DNA of 64,000 nt. Source: Methylocella silvestris BL2 (GTDB taxonomy: Bacteria; Pseudomonadota; Alphaproteobacteria; Rhizobiales; Beijerinckiaceae). Where the stretch lies: positions 3,437,001 to 3,501,000 of the forward strand of contig NC_011666.1 in the NCBI RefSeq assembly GCF_000021745.1, read 5' to 3'. The notes beneath the pieces are model-generated. The model made no database searches and was not told where the DNA came from. It was given only the letters and a program-made list of their open reading frames with translations. Shown one piece after another: positions 33,137-42,155 of the stretch; within the stretch, counting starts at the first letter, position 1; every line of letters begins with the position of its first letter. The position numbers and the translations under genes are program-made.

Positions 33137-34765
33137 TTAGCCGAACTGGTTCATCGTGTTGTGCGCGCCGCCGGCCTTCAGCGCCGCCTCGCCGGCGAAA
33201 TATTCCTTGTGATCGTCGCCGAGGTCCGAGCCCGCCATGTTCTGATGTTTGACGCAGGCGATGCCCTGACGGATCTCCTGACGCTGAACGCCGAGGACGT
33301 AGCCAAGCATGCCCTGCGCGCCAAAATACTCCTTCGCCAGATTGTCGGTGGAGAGAGCGGCGGTGTGATAGGTCGGCAGCGTGATGAGATGGTGGAAAAT
33401 GCCCGCCCGCTTCGCGCCGTCCGCCTGGAAGGTGCGGATGCGCTCATCGGCTTCGCTGGCCAGAGGCGTGCCGTCATAATCGACGCTCATGAGAGCGGCG
33501 CGATCATAGGTCGACACGTCTTTGCCTTCCGCCTTCCAGGCGTCATAGACCTGCCAGCGGAAATTCAACGTCCAGTTGAAAGACGGCGAATTGTTGTAGA
33601 CGAGCTTGGCGTTGGGGATCACCGCGCGGATGCGGTCGACCATGCTGGCGATCTGCTCGACATGGGGCTTTTCGGTCTCGATCCACAAAAGGTCGGCGCC
33701 GTTCTGCAGCGAGGTGATGCAGTCGAGCACGCAACGATCGGCGCCCGTGCCGGAACGGAACTGGTAGAGGTTGCTGGCGAGGCGCTTCGGCCGCAGCAGC
33801 TTGCCGTTGCGGTTGATGATGACGTCGCCATTATGGGCGTCGCCGGGCGCGACTTCCTCGCAGTCGAGGAAGGAATTGTACTGGTCGCCCAGATCGCCCG
33901 GCGCATGGCTGACGGCGATCTGCTGGGTGAGGCCGGCGCCGAGCGAATCGGTGCGGGTGACGATGATGCCGTCTTCGACGCCAAGTTCAAGGAAGGCGTA
34001 GCGGCAGGCGCGCACCTTAGCGAGGAAGACCTCATGCGGCACGGTGACTTTGCCGTCCTGATGGCCGCACTGCTTTTCGTCGGACACCTGATTTTCGATC
34101 TGGAGCGCGCAGGCGCCCGCCTCGATCATTTTCTTGGCGAGGAGATACGTCGCCTCGGCGTTGCCGAAGCCGGCGTCGATATCCGCGATGATCGGGACGA
34201 CATGCGTCTGATGGTTTTCCGCAGCCGCCAGCAGCTCCTGCGCCTTGGCCTTGTCGCCAGCCTTGCGGGCGGCATCGAGGGCGCGGAAAATGCCGCCGAG
34301 TTCGCGGGCGTCGGCCTGACGCAGGAAGGTGTAAAGCTCTTCGATCAGGGCCGGGACCGAGGTCTTTTCATGCATCGACTGGTCGGGCAGGGGGCCGAAT
34401 TCCGACCGCAGCGCAGCGACCATCCAGCCGGACAGATAGAGATAGCGGCGATCCGTCGTGCCGAAATGCTTCTTGATCGAAATCATCTTTTGCTGGGCGA
34501 TAAACCCGTGCCAGACGCCTAGCGACTGGGTGTAAAGGGCCGAATCGGCGTCATAGGCGGCCATGTCTTTGCGCATGATCGCGGCGGTATATCTGGCGAT
34601 GTCGAGGCCGGTCTGGAAGCGGTTCTGCAGACGCATGCGGGCCACAGCTTCGGGATCGATGCCGTCCCAGGTTCCCTTATAGCTCTCGATGAGCTGCTTC
34701 ACCTCTGTGATATTTTTTTGATAATCACCCGGTTGCGCCGTCTTGATCGGGCCTTGATAGGTCAT
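33137..34765 (-). CDS. aceA: Isocitrate lyase (long form)
   Basis: A 542-residue enzyme cleaving isocitrate to glyoxylate and succinate. The catalytic loop reads SDEKQCGHQDGKV with C233; the shorter enterobacterial form has KKCGH, and the KQCGH variant is typical of the 530-540 residue type seen in Pseudomonas. Other signatures are PIIADIDAGFGNAEAT (Mg-binding region), RTDSLGAGLTQQI and YNNSPSFNW. In this organism it would serve the glyoxylate shunt during growth on C2 compounds or glyoxylate handling in the serine cycle. It is divergent from a ScfR/RamB-type regulator, which commonly controls it. Confidence 0.96.
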   Translation of the reverse strand: MTYQGPIKTAQPGDYQKNITEVKQLIESYKGTWDGIDPEAVARMRLQNRFQTGLDIARYTAAIMRKDMAAYDADSALYTQSLGVWHGFIAQQKMISIKKHFGTTDRRYLYLSGWMVAALRSEFGPLPDQSMHEKTSVPALIEELYTFLRQADARELGGIFRALDAARKAGDKAKAQELLAAAENHQTHVVPIIADIDAGFGNAEATYLLAKKMIEAGACALQIENQVSDEKQCGHQDGKVTVPHEVFLAKVRACRYAFLELGVEDGIIVTRTDSLGAGLTQQIAVSHAPGDLGDQYNSFLDCEEVAPGDAHNGDVIINRNGKLLRPKRLASNLYQFRSGTGADRCVLDCITSLQNGADLLWIETEKPHVEQIASMVDRIRAVIPNAKLVYNNSPSFNWTLNFRWQVYDAWKAEGKDVSTYDRAALMSVDYDGTPLASEADERIRTFQADGAKRAGIFHHLITLPTYHTAALSTDNLAKEYFGAQGMLGYVLGVQRQEIRQGIACVKHQNMAGSDLGDDHKEYFAGEAALKAGGAHNTMNQFG

Positions 34766-34859
34766 TTGCGTCTGCCTTGTTCAGTCGAAGACATTTGTGA
34801 GGCACCCCTACCACAGCAAATCCCTCTCTGTGCAGAGGGAGCGAAGCAAAGATGTCATA

Positions 34860-34890
34860 CTTTACAAAAAATGATTGTAATGATGTAAAG
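34860..34890. promoter_or_regulatory. Candidate regulator site between aceA and scfR-like gene
   Basis: CTTTACA (34860-34866) and TGTAAAG (34884-34890) are inverse copies in an AT-rich patch of an otherwise GC-rich region. Nested within are TACAA (34863-34867) and TTGTA (34875-34879). The position between two divergent genes suggests an operator or overlapping promoters. Confidence 0.45.
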
Positions 34891-34952
34891 ATTGTACATG
34901 GAGCGCGAGGCCAGCAAACGCAGAGCCTTCGAAACAGCGCGGAGCCTCTAAA

Positions 34953-36371
34953 ATGCCCAATGTCCGCCCCGTCTTTATGGGGCCCCGCCTGCGCCGGCTG
35001 CGCCGGGATCTTGGCCTCACTCAGGCTAATATGGCTACGGATCTCGATATTTCAGCCTCTTATGTCGCCTTGCTGGAGCGCAATCAGCGCCCCTTGACCG
35101 CCGACATGCTGCTGCGCCTCGCCCGCACTTATAAGATCGACATGAGCGATCTCGCCGGAGACAGCGCCGCCGAATATACCGGCCGTCTTCAAACCGTCCT
35201 GAAAGATCCGATGTTCTCGGACATCGATCTGCCCCCGCTCGAAACCGAGGACGTCGCCACCAGCTACCCCGGCGTCACGGAAGCGCTGCTGCGGCTTTAT
35301 TCGGCCTATAAGGAAGAACAGCTGGCGCTGGCCGATCGCGGCGCCGAGAGCCGTGGCGGCGCAGACCGGGGCGCGGATGCGCCGGACCCTGTCGCTGAAG
35401 CCAGGCGCTTTCTCGCTGCCCGCCGCAATAGTTTTCCGGGCCTCGACAACGCCGCCGAGCGCCTCGCCCAGACCGTGAGCGGACGCGCCGGCGTCATCGG
35501 CCATTTGCGCGCCCGGCACCATCTGGGCGTCCGGCGTCTGCCCTCCGAGGTCATGGTCGGTTCAACGCGGCGGCTCGACCGCCATCGCGACGAGATCCTG
35601 CTCGACGATTCGCTGGACGCGGCAAGCCAGACCTTCCAGCTGGCGCTTCAGTTGATCTATCTCGAAATGTCGGACGAGATCGACGCCGTGCTGCGGGAAG
35701 GCAGCTTCGCCACGCAAAGCGGCGAGCGCCTGACGCGGCGGGCGCTGGCGAGCTACGCCGCCGCCGCTTTGATCATGCCCTATTCCGCCTTCGCCAGGGC
35801 GGTCGAAGCGCGGCGCTACGATGTCGAGGCGCTGGCGCGCCAGTTCGGCGCTAGCTTCGAGCAGACCGCGCATCGGCTGACCACGTTGCAGAAGCCGGGG
35901 CAGGAGCGGGTGCCGTTCTTTTTTATCCGGGTCGATCCGGCCGGCAATGTGTCGAAGCGGCTGGACGGCGCCGGCTTTCCCTTTGCCCGCCATGGCGGCG
36001 CCTGCCCGCTCTGGTCGATCCACAATGTGTTCCGCACGCCGCGCCAGATCGTCACCCAATGGCTGGAATTGCCCGACGGTCAGCGGTTCTTCTCGATCGC
36101 CCGCACGGTGACGGCCGGGGGAGGCGCCTATGGCGCGCAGCGCGTCGAGCGCGCCATCGCGCTTGGCTGCGCCGCCGAACACGCCGGCCAGCTGATTTAT
36201 ACGCAGGACCAGCCGGACTTCAGCGCCGTTGCGGCGACGCCAATCGGCGTCACCTGCCGTCTCTGCCACCGCACCAATTGCACCGCGCGATCGGCGCCGC
36301 TGATCGGCCGGCAGGTGCTCCCCGACGATTACCGTCGCGCCAGCGCGCCTTTCGGCTTTTCGGACAGTTGA
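34953..36371 (+). CDS. ScfR/RamB-type XRE regulator of short-chain fatty acid metabolism
   Basis: A 472-residue regulator with an N-terminal XRE helix-turn-helix (about 8-65, GPRLRRLRRDLGLTQANMAT), an IrrE-like DUF955 middle part (about 220-290, RRALASYAAAALIMPYSAF), and a C-terminal ScfR domain with many cysteines (GGACPLWSIHNVFRTPRQI, then CRLCHRTNC). Members such as RamB control isocitrate lyase, acetate and propionate genes. The cysteines may bind a metal or Fe-S cluster. GGAG lies eight bases before the ATG. Divergent placement from aceA supports direct control. Confidence 0.9.
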   Translation: MPNVRPVFMGPRLRRLRRDLGLTQANMATDLDISASYVALLERNQRPLTADMLLRLARTYKIDMSDLAGDSAAEYTGRLQTVLKDPMFSDIDLPPLETEDVATSYPGVTEALLRLYSAYKEEQLALADRGAESRGGADRGADAPDPVAEARRFLAARRNSFPGLDNAAERLAQTVSGRAGVIGHLRARHHLGVRRLPSEVMVGSTRRLDRHRDEILLDDSLDAASQTFQLALQLIYLEMSDEIDAVLREGSFATQSGERLTRRALASYAAAALIMPYSAFARAVEARRYDVEALARQFGASFEQTAHRLTTLQKPGQERVPFFFIRVDPAGNVSKRLDGAGFPFARHGGACPLWSIHNVFRTPRQIVTQWLELPDGQRFFSIARTVTAGGGAYGAQRVERAIALGCAAEHAGQLIYTQDQPDFSAVAATPIGVTCRLCHRTNCTARSAPLIGRQVLPDDYRRASAPFGFSDS

Positions 36372-36471
36372 CGCGCCGCTGTTCGGCGGCAAGCTGAACC
36401 GTGACGTGACAGCCGGCGTTTTCGTCACTATCGGTGATTTCGCGACGCGAAAATTTTATGGGGAGGCGCGA

Positions 36472-37239
36472 ATGACGCTTTGGGCGCGGATCGACTATGG
36501 CGGCCAGGCCCGCATCGGCGTCGTCGAGGGAGACGCCATCTTTCTCCATGAGGGCGATCTGTTCGACAGCGGCGCGGCGACCGGCGAGATCGTGCCTGTG
36601 GCCGAGGCGCATTGGCTGACGCCGACCTCGCCAACCAAAATGGTGGCGCTGTGGAACAATTTTCACGCCGCGGCGGAAAAGAACGGTTGGGCGATTCCGG
36701 CCGAGCCGCTCTATTTCATCAAGACGCCCAACTCCTTCAACGCCCATGGCCAGCAGATCCGGGCGCCTGGCGCTTATGACGGCCGCGTCTTCTACGAGGG
36801 CGAACTCGGCGTCGTCATCGGAAAGACGTGCACGGCTGTCCCTGTTGAGTCCGCCGGCGAATATATTTTTGGCTACACCTGCGTCAACGACGTCACTGCG
36901 CTGGAGCTGCTGCAACGCGACCCGTCCTTTCCGCAATGGACCCGGGCCAAGAACTTCGACACCTTTGGCGTGTTTGGCCCTGTAGTGGCGACCGGGCTCG
37001 ATCCGATGGCCTTGAGGGTCCGCACATTGGTCAATGGACGCGAGCGGCAGAACTATGGATTAGATGATGCGATCTTTGCGCCGGCGGAGCTGGTCAGCCG
37101 CATCTCGCATGACATGACTCTGGAGGCGGGGGACATCATCGCCTGCGGCACGTCGCTTGGCGTGTTGCCGATGAAATCCGGGACCACGATCGAGGTTGCG
37201 ATCGACGGCGTCGGCGTGTTGCGCAATCAATATGTGTAA
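36472..37239 (+). CDS. Fumarylacetoacetate hydrolase family protein
   Basis: A 255-residue FAH-family hydrolase or isomerase. The start at 36472 is chosen because GGGGAGG lies just before it. The family core has KTPNSFNAHGQQIRAP, then FYEGELGVVIGK, whose glutamates bind the divalent metal, then GYTCVNDVTALELLQRD and ARAKN-like TRAKNFDTFGVFGPV. Related enzymes act in aromatic or ureidoglycolate catabolism, or as oxaloacetate decarboxylase; sequence alone does not choose. It follows the ScfR-like gene by 100 bases on the same strand. Confidence 0.88.
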   Translation: MTLWARIDYGGQARIGVVEGDAIFLHEGDLFDSGAATGEIVPVAEAHWLTPTSPTKMVALWNNFHAAAEKNGWAIPAEPLYFIKTPNSFNAHGQQIRAPGAYDGRVFYEGELGVVIGKTCTAVPVESAGEYIFGYTCVNDVTALELLQRDPSFPQWTRAKNFDTFGVFGPVVATGLDPMALRVRTLVNGRERQNYGLDDAIFAPAELVSRISHDMTLEAGDIIACGTSLGVLPMKSGTTIEVAIDGVGVLRNQYV

Positions 37240-37264
37240 ACGCTACACGGATCGATCGCGCCGC

Positions 37265-38344
37265 CTACAAGCCGAGGCTCAATTGGAGCGTCTCGCTCTC
37301 CTGCGCGAAATCCAGCGAGGACAATGACACGCCGAGAAGCCGGACGCCCTTGTCGCAGGGAAACAGCGGGGCGAGGAGATCGAGGCTTTGGCGTTCGAGC
37401 TCGGCGCGCGTCGCAAACGGCGTCATGCCGGTCCGGCTCCGGGTGATCTGCTGAAAATCGGCATATTTGACTTTGAGGGTCAGCGTGCGGCCATGCGCGC
37501 CCGCGGTCTCGCAATGGCGCCAGACCTTGTCGACGATCGGTTCCATCGCCTCGCGCGCCGCTTCAAAGGTGAAGAGATCGGCGAAAAATGTGTTTTCGGC
37601 GCCGACGGATTTCCGAATGCGATGGGCGCGAACCGGCCTTTCGTCGACGCCGCGCGCGACGCCATAATAATAGGGTCCGGCTTTGCCGAATTGCTGTTGC
37701 ATGAAGGCCAGAGACTGCGCCTTCAAATCGAACCCGGTCTCGATCCCAAGCCGCTTCATCTTGGCCGCGGTCGCCGGACCGACGCCATGAAATTTTCGCA
37801 CCGGCAACGGCTCGACAAAGGCGGGCCCCATCTTCGGCGTGATCACAAACAATCCGTCGGGCTTGCGATGATCCGAGGCGAGCTTGGCCAGAAACTTGTT
37901 GTAGGAGACGCCGGCGGACGCTGTGAGATTCGTCCGCTCGCGGATTTTCGCGCGGATCTGCTGCGCGATCTCGGTCGCCGACAGGGCGCCATTCAGAGTT
38001 TCGCTCACATCGAGATAGGCTTCATCGAGCGATAGGGGCTCGATGATCGGCGTATATTCGGCGAAGATCGCGCGCATCTCGTCCGAGACCGCGCGGTAGA
38101 CGTCGAAACGCGGCTTGACGAAAATCAGCTCGGGACATTTCCGTCGCGCCGTGACCGAGGGCATCGCCGAGCGCACGCCGAATGCGCGCGCCTCATAGCT
38201 TGCCGCGGCGACGACGCCCCGTTGGCTCGAACCGCCGACGGCGACCGGCTTGCCGCGAAGCTCCGGATTGTCGCGCTGTTCGACCGATGCGAAAAAGGCG
38301 TCCATGTCGATATGGATGATCTTGCGTCGCTGTGCGGGCTCCAT
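37265..38344 (-). CDS. dinB: DNA polymerase IV (Y family)
   Basis: An error-prone translesion polymerase of about 359 residues. The N-terminus has IIHIDMDAFFASVEQRDNP, with the catalytic aspartate and adjacent residues, and the second site is LDEAYLDVSE. GVSYNKFLAKLASDHRKPDG and the helix-hairpin-helix KFHGVGPATAAKMKRLGI follow, and the little-finger domain ends the protein. The start at 38344 fits the usual family length; an upstream frame of 76 more codons looks non-coding. The C-terminal clamp-binding motif QLSLGL is visible at the very end. Confidence 0.94.
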   Translation of the reverse strand: MEPAQRRKIIHIDMDAFFASVEQRDNPELRGKPVAVGGSSQRGVVAAASYEARAFGVRSAMPSVTARRKCPELIFVKPRFDVYRAVSDEMRAIFAEYTPIIEPLSLDEAYLDVSETLNGALSATEIAQQIRAKIRERTNLTASAGVSYNKFLAKLASDHRKPDGLFVITPKMGPAFVEPLPVRKFHGVGPATAAKMKRLGIETGFDLKAQSLAFMQQQFGKAGPYYYGVARGVDERPVRAHRIRKSVGAENTFFADLFTFEAAREAMEPIVDKVWRHCETAGAHGRTLTLKVKYADFQQITRSRTGMTPFATRAELERQSLDLLAPLFPCDKGVRLLGVSLSSLDFAQESETLQLSLGL

Positions 38345-38505
38345 GATCAGATCCTGAATCGGCAGGCCGGCCGCCATTTTAGATGATGAGCCGGCCCGAT
38401 CAACCGGGAGCCGGCGGCCGAGCCTTTTGCGAGCTATGGCCGAACGGAGCGTTCGACCCCGCAAAATCGACTGTCGAATCCACTTTGATCGGGTGACTCG
38501 GAGTT

Positions 38506-39198
38506 TCAGGCGTCGGCGGTTTCCGCGATTCTGCTCAAAACTTGCAGACGGCAGACAAGCGTCTTGCCGCACCGCCGGATCGCGCCATGCTCCTCAAGAA
38601 CGCCAAAGGCGACGTTCACTTTCGGCCGGCTGGCGCCGATCAATCCGCCGATCTCGGACTGCGTGATCTGCAGCGTCAGCTGCATTTCGCCGCAAACCGG
38701 TCCGCCGGCGGTCAAGAGACGCAGGAGAAGCCGCGCCAGCCGCGCCTCGACCCGTTGCAAGGCCAGCGTCTCCAATTGCTCGCTTGTGTCGCGCAGGCGC
38801 CCGCAGAGAAACTGGATAACGCCCATCGCCATCGGGGGGCGGCTTATCAACAATTGGTTCAAGTCGGCGCGGCCGAGCGCGAAGGCTTCCGAAGCGCAAA
38901 GAGCGGTCACGTCGGCGCTGCGGCGGCGATTGTCGAGGACGCCGATCTCGCCGATCGTGTCGCCGGGGACGGCGATCCGGAATGCAAGCTCGCGTCCTTC
39001 GACCGAACAGACCGAAATGCGCAGCTGGCCAGCGGTCACCAGCAACACTTCGTCCGCCGGGTCGTTGCGTTGAAAAACGAGCCGCCCGGCGTCAAAGCGC
39101 CGTCGGCGCAGCAAGGGCGCGAGCGCGGCGCTGTCGGCGGCGTCGAGAAGACCGAACAGGGAAAAACGCGCCGTGTCGGGTGGAGGCGGCGGAACCAT
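38506..39198 (-). CDS. Crp/Fnr family transcriptional regulator
   Basis: A 230-residue regulator. The N-terminal cyclic-nucleotide-like beta-roll (about 15-130) includes FDAGRLVFQRNDPADEVLLVTAGQLRI and VPGDTIGEIGVLDNRRRSADVTA. The C-terminal winged helix (about 150-225) has LQITQSEIGGLIGASRPKVNVAFGVLEEHGAI. Four-cysteine Fnr-type Fe-S ligands are absent, so it is not an oxygen-sensing FNR. The cAMP-binding pocket is plausible: GEIG and the RRSA pair resemble the phosphate-binding cassette. An adenylate cyclase gene lies 1 kb away (40215), so cAMP signalling is possible. The ATG at 39198 is preferred to the TTG at 39210. Confidence 0.9.
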   Translation of the reverse strand: MVPPPPPDTARFSLFGLLDAADSAALAPLLRRRRFDAGRLVFQRNDPADEVLLVTAGQLRISVCSVEGRELAFRIAVPGDTIGEIGVLDNRRRSADVTALCASEAFALGRADLNQLLISRPPMAMGVIQFLCGRLRDTSEQLETLALQRVEARLARLLLRLLTAGGPVCGEMQLTLQITQSEIGGLIGASRPKVNVAFGVLEEHGAIRRCGKTLVCRLQVLSRIAETADA

Positions 39199-39393
39199 GA
39201 TGGCTCTCAAACTGAGACGGGCGCCTCGACCCTTGCCGTCACGCGGATCGCAGGACGGTGGAAGGCGGAAATTATAGCAAAACCTTCATCACTCGCTAGA
39301 GCCTCTGCATCGCGCCGAAGCTCTGGCGACAATTGCTTCTTGAACAATGGCAAGCGGCCGGACGCAAAGACGCTCCGGCCGCTGTCGCCGCCT

Positions 39394-39993
39394 TTATTTG
39401 AGTTGGAACAAGGGGCCCTTGGCGACCGGGAAGGCGTCTGTGTTCAGAACCTGAATCCCAGCCTTGTGGACGCCGTTGAACGGAGTGACGGCGTCGGAGC
39501 AATTGGCCTTTTTGGCGTCTTGCGGCGAATTGAACCACAGGCCGAGATGATAGGTGTGGATCGGCGCGGTCTTGACTCCCACCGTCGCGTCGGGGAAGGG
39601 AGGCGTCAAATGCACCTGCGGCGGCGGCGTCACGGCCCCGGGCGAGACAATGAAGGTCTCGACATTGAAGCGACCGACGAAATTGCCGACGCCGACGCCT
39701 TTGTCGTCGGTGACGATGTCGCCGACATACCAGGCTAATCCGAATGGCGCGTTCGGGACCTGAATTGTGAACAGGTCGAAATCCGTGTTCGGCGGCAGGC
39801 CGCGAACGAGAACTTCAAGATTTTCGAAATCGCCAAAGCTGTGGTCGATGACGGTGGCGCGCGCATTTTTCAGGCAGGTCGCGGCGCCCGGCGAGGGCTC
39901 CATGGTGAAGGTGATTGTCTGCGACGCCGGGGCGGCGACGGCAGGAGTGAGCAATGCAAGCGCCGCGGCGGCGGCAAATCCAAGGGTTTTCAT
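39394..39993 (-). CDS. Secreted protein of unknown function
   Basis: A 199-residue exported protein with a signal peptide (MKTLGFAAAAALALLTPAVA) and GGAG before the ATG. The mature part is beta-rich, with the segments FENLEVLVRGLPPNTDFDLFTIQVPNAPFGL split by short polar stretches, and ends in PLFQLK. Three cysteines occur in total. I do not recognise a named domain. Similar proteins occur in soil bacteria as far as I can tell, but no function follows. It stands alone between the Crp and cyclase genes. Confidence 0.8.
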   Translation of the reverse strand: MKTLGFAAAAALALLTPAVAAPASQTITFTMEPSPGAATCLKNARATVIDHSFGDFENLEVLVRGLPPNTDFDLFTIQVPNAPFGLAWYVGDIVTDDKGVGVGNFVGRFNVETFIVSPGAVTPPPQVHLTPPFPDATVGVKTAPIHTYHLGLWFNSPQDAKKANCSDAVTPFNGVHKAGIQVLNTDAFPVAKGPLFQLK

Positions 39994-40214
39994 ATCAGGT
40001 CTCCAGTGTTGGGTATCGAGGCCCTGATCATCCCTCGCCCTGGTCCGCGCCGCTGTTCCCCCGGGAACAGGTCTGAAAATTCACCATTCTCTGCTGTTCG
40101 CGCGCTCTCAAATCGAACTAATCGCCGGGCTTTATCTGTTTGCGTTGGCCTGGCGCGCTCGCGTCGGCGTCATAAAATTCCGACGCGCCCAATCGGCGAT
40201 GCTATTCAGCAGAC

Positions 40215-42155
40215 ATGAAGCGCATGTCGTTCGCCTCCGCCGCGCAGATCGCCGGCGCCGTCGTCCTCCTCGCCGTCGGGGCGCTTTGGGCGATCGACGT
40301 CGGCGGCGTCCGGAGCGTCCTGCGCGAAAACGCGCTTGATCTGGAGCTGCCCTTTTCGGATGCGACGCCGGGTCAACCCCTTGTGGTCATCGACATCGAC
40401 AGCGACGCGTTGCGCCGATACGGCCCCTGGCCATGGAGCCGCGCGCTGCTTGCCCGCCTTGTCGACGCGCTGTCCGGCGCCGGGCCGACCGTCATTGGGC
40501 TCGACATGCTGCTGGACGGCGAGGACAGGTTATCGCCGGCGGCCGTCGCCCGGCGTCTCGCCGCTGAGACAGGCCGCGCCGACCTTGCCGCGATCGCGCG
40601 CGAGCTCGACGATGGCGACGCCGAACTCGAGCGGGCGCTTACGCTTGCGCCCTCCGTGCTGGGCGCTGTCTTGTCGCAGGAGCCGGGAGCGCCCTACCGG
40701 GGCGGGGCGCCCGTTCTGGCGCGCGGCGCGCCGCGTCTGCCGGACATCTGGCGCGCCACGGCGATGATCGGTCCGATGCCGGCGCTGGCCGCCGCCGCCG
40801 CCGGCGTCGGGCTCATCGTCTTCGAAAATGATCCAGACGGCGTCGCGCGCCGCACGCCACTGCTGGCGCTCGCCGGCGGCTCGCTCGCGCCCGGCTTCGC
40901 CGTCGAGGCCACGCGGGTCGTGCGCGAAGCGTCGACATTGATCATCGAAGCTGCGCCGATGCGCCTGCAGATAGGCGATCGCGCCGTCGCGCTGGGGCCG
41001 GACGCCAGCCTGCGCTTTCGCGCATCGCCGCCGGAGGTCTGGAAGCGGCGCACGCTGTCGGCCGTCGATATTCTGGATCGGCGCTTTGACGCCGAGCGGA
41101 TTCGAAACGCGATCGTTCTTGTCGGCAGCAGCGCGCCGGAAGTCGGTATTCTCCGCCGCACCGCCGAGGCCGAAGCCGCGCCGGCCGTGCAGATCGAGGC
41201 CGACGCAATCACGACGCTGATGTCGGGAGCGATTGCGACGAGGCCCTCCATTCTCGCGCCGATCGAGACGACCGGCGCGGCATTGCTCGGGCTGCTTGCG
41301 ATCGCCGCCGGAGCCTGGCTCCGGCCGATGCGCGGGCTCGCCGTGGTCGCTGGATTGCTCGCATGCTGGATCGGCCTCGCCGCAGCGCTCCTGCACTGGG
41401 GGAATCTGGCGATGGATCCGGCGGGTCCGCCGGCCTTGGCGGCGCTGCTCTTTACAGTTTCCGCTCTGGCCGGCGCCATCCGAACGGAGCGCCGCGAACG
41501 GCGCCTGCGCGGCCGATTTGAACAGCATCTCGCCCCCGCCATCGTCGCGCGCATCGTCGCCAGCCCCGACGCCTTGCGCCTTGAGGGCGAAACGCGCGAA
41601 GTGACGGCGATTTTCACCGACATCGAGGGCTTTACGGCCATGTCGGAGCGAGCGGCGCCGCGCGATCTGATCGCCCTTCTCGACGCCTATTTCCAGATGC
41701 TCGCCGACATCATCGTCGAACATGGCGGCATGGTCGACAAGATCGTCGGCGACGCGATACACGCGCTATTCAATGCGCCGCTCGATCTGCCCGATCATCC
41801 GCAGCGGGCCGTCGCATGCGCGGTCGCGCTCAGCAAAGCCTGCGCGGCGTTTCGGATCCGCCCGGAGGCGCGAGCGCTCGGTCTTGGCCGCACGCGGATC
41901 GGGCTTGAGACGGGTCCCGTGATCATTGGCGACGTCGGCGGCAAGCGTAAACTTGACTATACGGCGCATGGAATGGCGATCAACACGGCGGCCCGGCTTG
42001 AAGCGGCGAATAAGGAGCTCGGAACGACGATCTGTATCGGTCCGATCGCCGCCGCGCGGCTCGCGCCCGGAACCGTGCGTTCGATCGGCCGGCTGAAGAT
42101 TCGCGGCCGCAGCGAAGAGATCGAGGTGTTTGAGCCGGCGCCTAGTAAGTGCTGA
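40215..42155 (+). CDS. CHASE2-domain adenylate/guanylate cyclase
   Basis: A 646-residue membrane enzyme making a cyclic nucleotide. One N-terminal membrane helix (about 10-28) is followed by a periplasmic CHASE2 sensor domain (about 50-340, with VVIDIDSDALRRYGPWPWSRALLARL). Three more membrane helices come next (about 350-420), then a class III cyclase domain (about 455-630) with VTAIFTDIEGFTAMSE (metal-binding Asp) and VDKIVGDAIHALFNAP. The substrate-specifying residues cannot be assigned safely by eye. CHASE2 cyclases are often encoded beside FecR-domain proteins, as here; the two genes overlap tail to tail by 14 bases. Confidence 0.92.
   Translation: MKRMSFASAAQIAGAVVLLAVGALWAIDVGGVRSVLRENALDLELPFSDATPGQPLVVIDIDSDALRRYGPWPWSRALLARLVDALSGAGPTVIGLDMLLDGEDRLSPAAVARRLAAETGRADLAAIARELDDGDAELERALTLAPSVLGAVLSQEPGAPYRGGAPVLARGAPRLPDIWRATAMIGPMPALAAAAAGVGLIVFENDPDGVARRTPLLALAGGSLAPGFAVEATRVVREASTLIIEAAPMRLQIGDRAVALGPDASLRFRASPPEVWKRRTLSAVDILDRRFDAERIRNAIVLVGSSAPEVGILRRTAEAEAAPAVQIEADAITTLMSGAIATRPSILAPIETTGAALLGLLAIAAGAWLRPMRGLAVVAGLLACWIGLAAALLHWGNLAMDPAGPPALAALLFTVSALAGAIRTERRERRLRGRFEQHLAPAIVARIVASPDALRLEGETREVTAIFTDIEGFTAMSERAAPRDLIALLDAYFQMLADIIVEHGGMVDKIVGDAIHALFNAPLDLPDHPQRAVACAVALSKACAAFRIRPEARALGLGRTRIGLETGPVIIGDVGGKRKLDYTAHGMAINTAARLEAANKELGTTICIGPIAAARLAPGTVRSIGRLKIRGRSEEIEVFEPAPSKC

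Noticed and set aside
33134-34522. Open frame of 462 codons opposite aceA
   Set aside because: Isocitrate lyase on the other strand is unmistakable; the opposite frame is a consequence of high GC at third codon positions.
38542-39738. Open frame of 398 codons opposite the Crp/Fnr gene
   Set aside because: The minus-strand Crp/Fnr fold is clear, and the plus-strand frame crosses into an intergenic region and a second gene.
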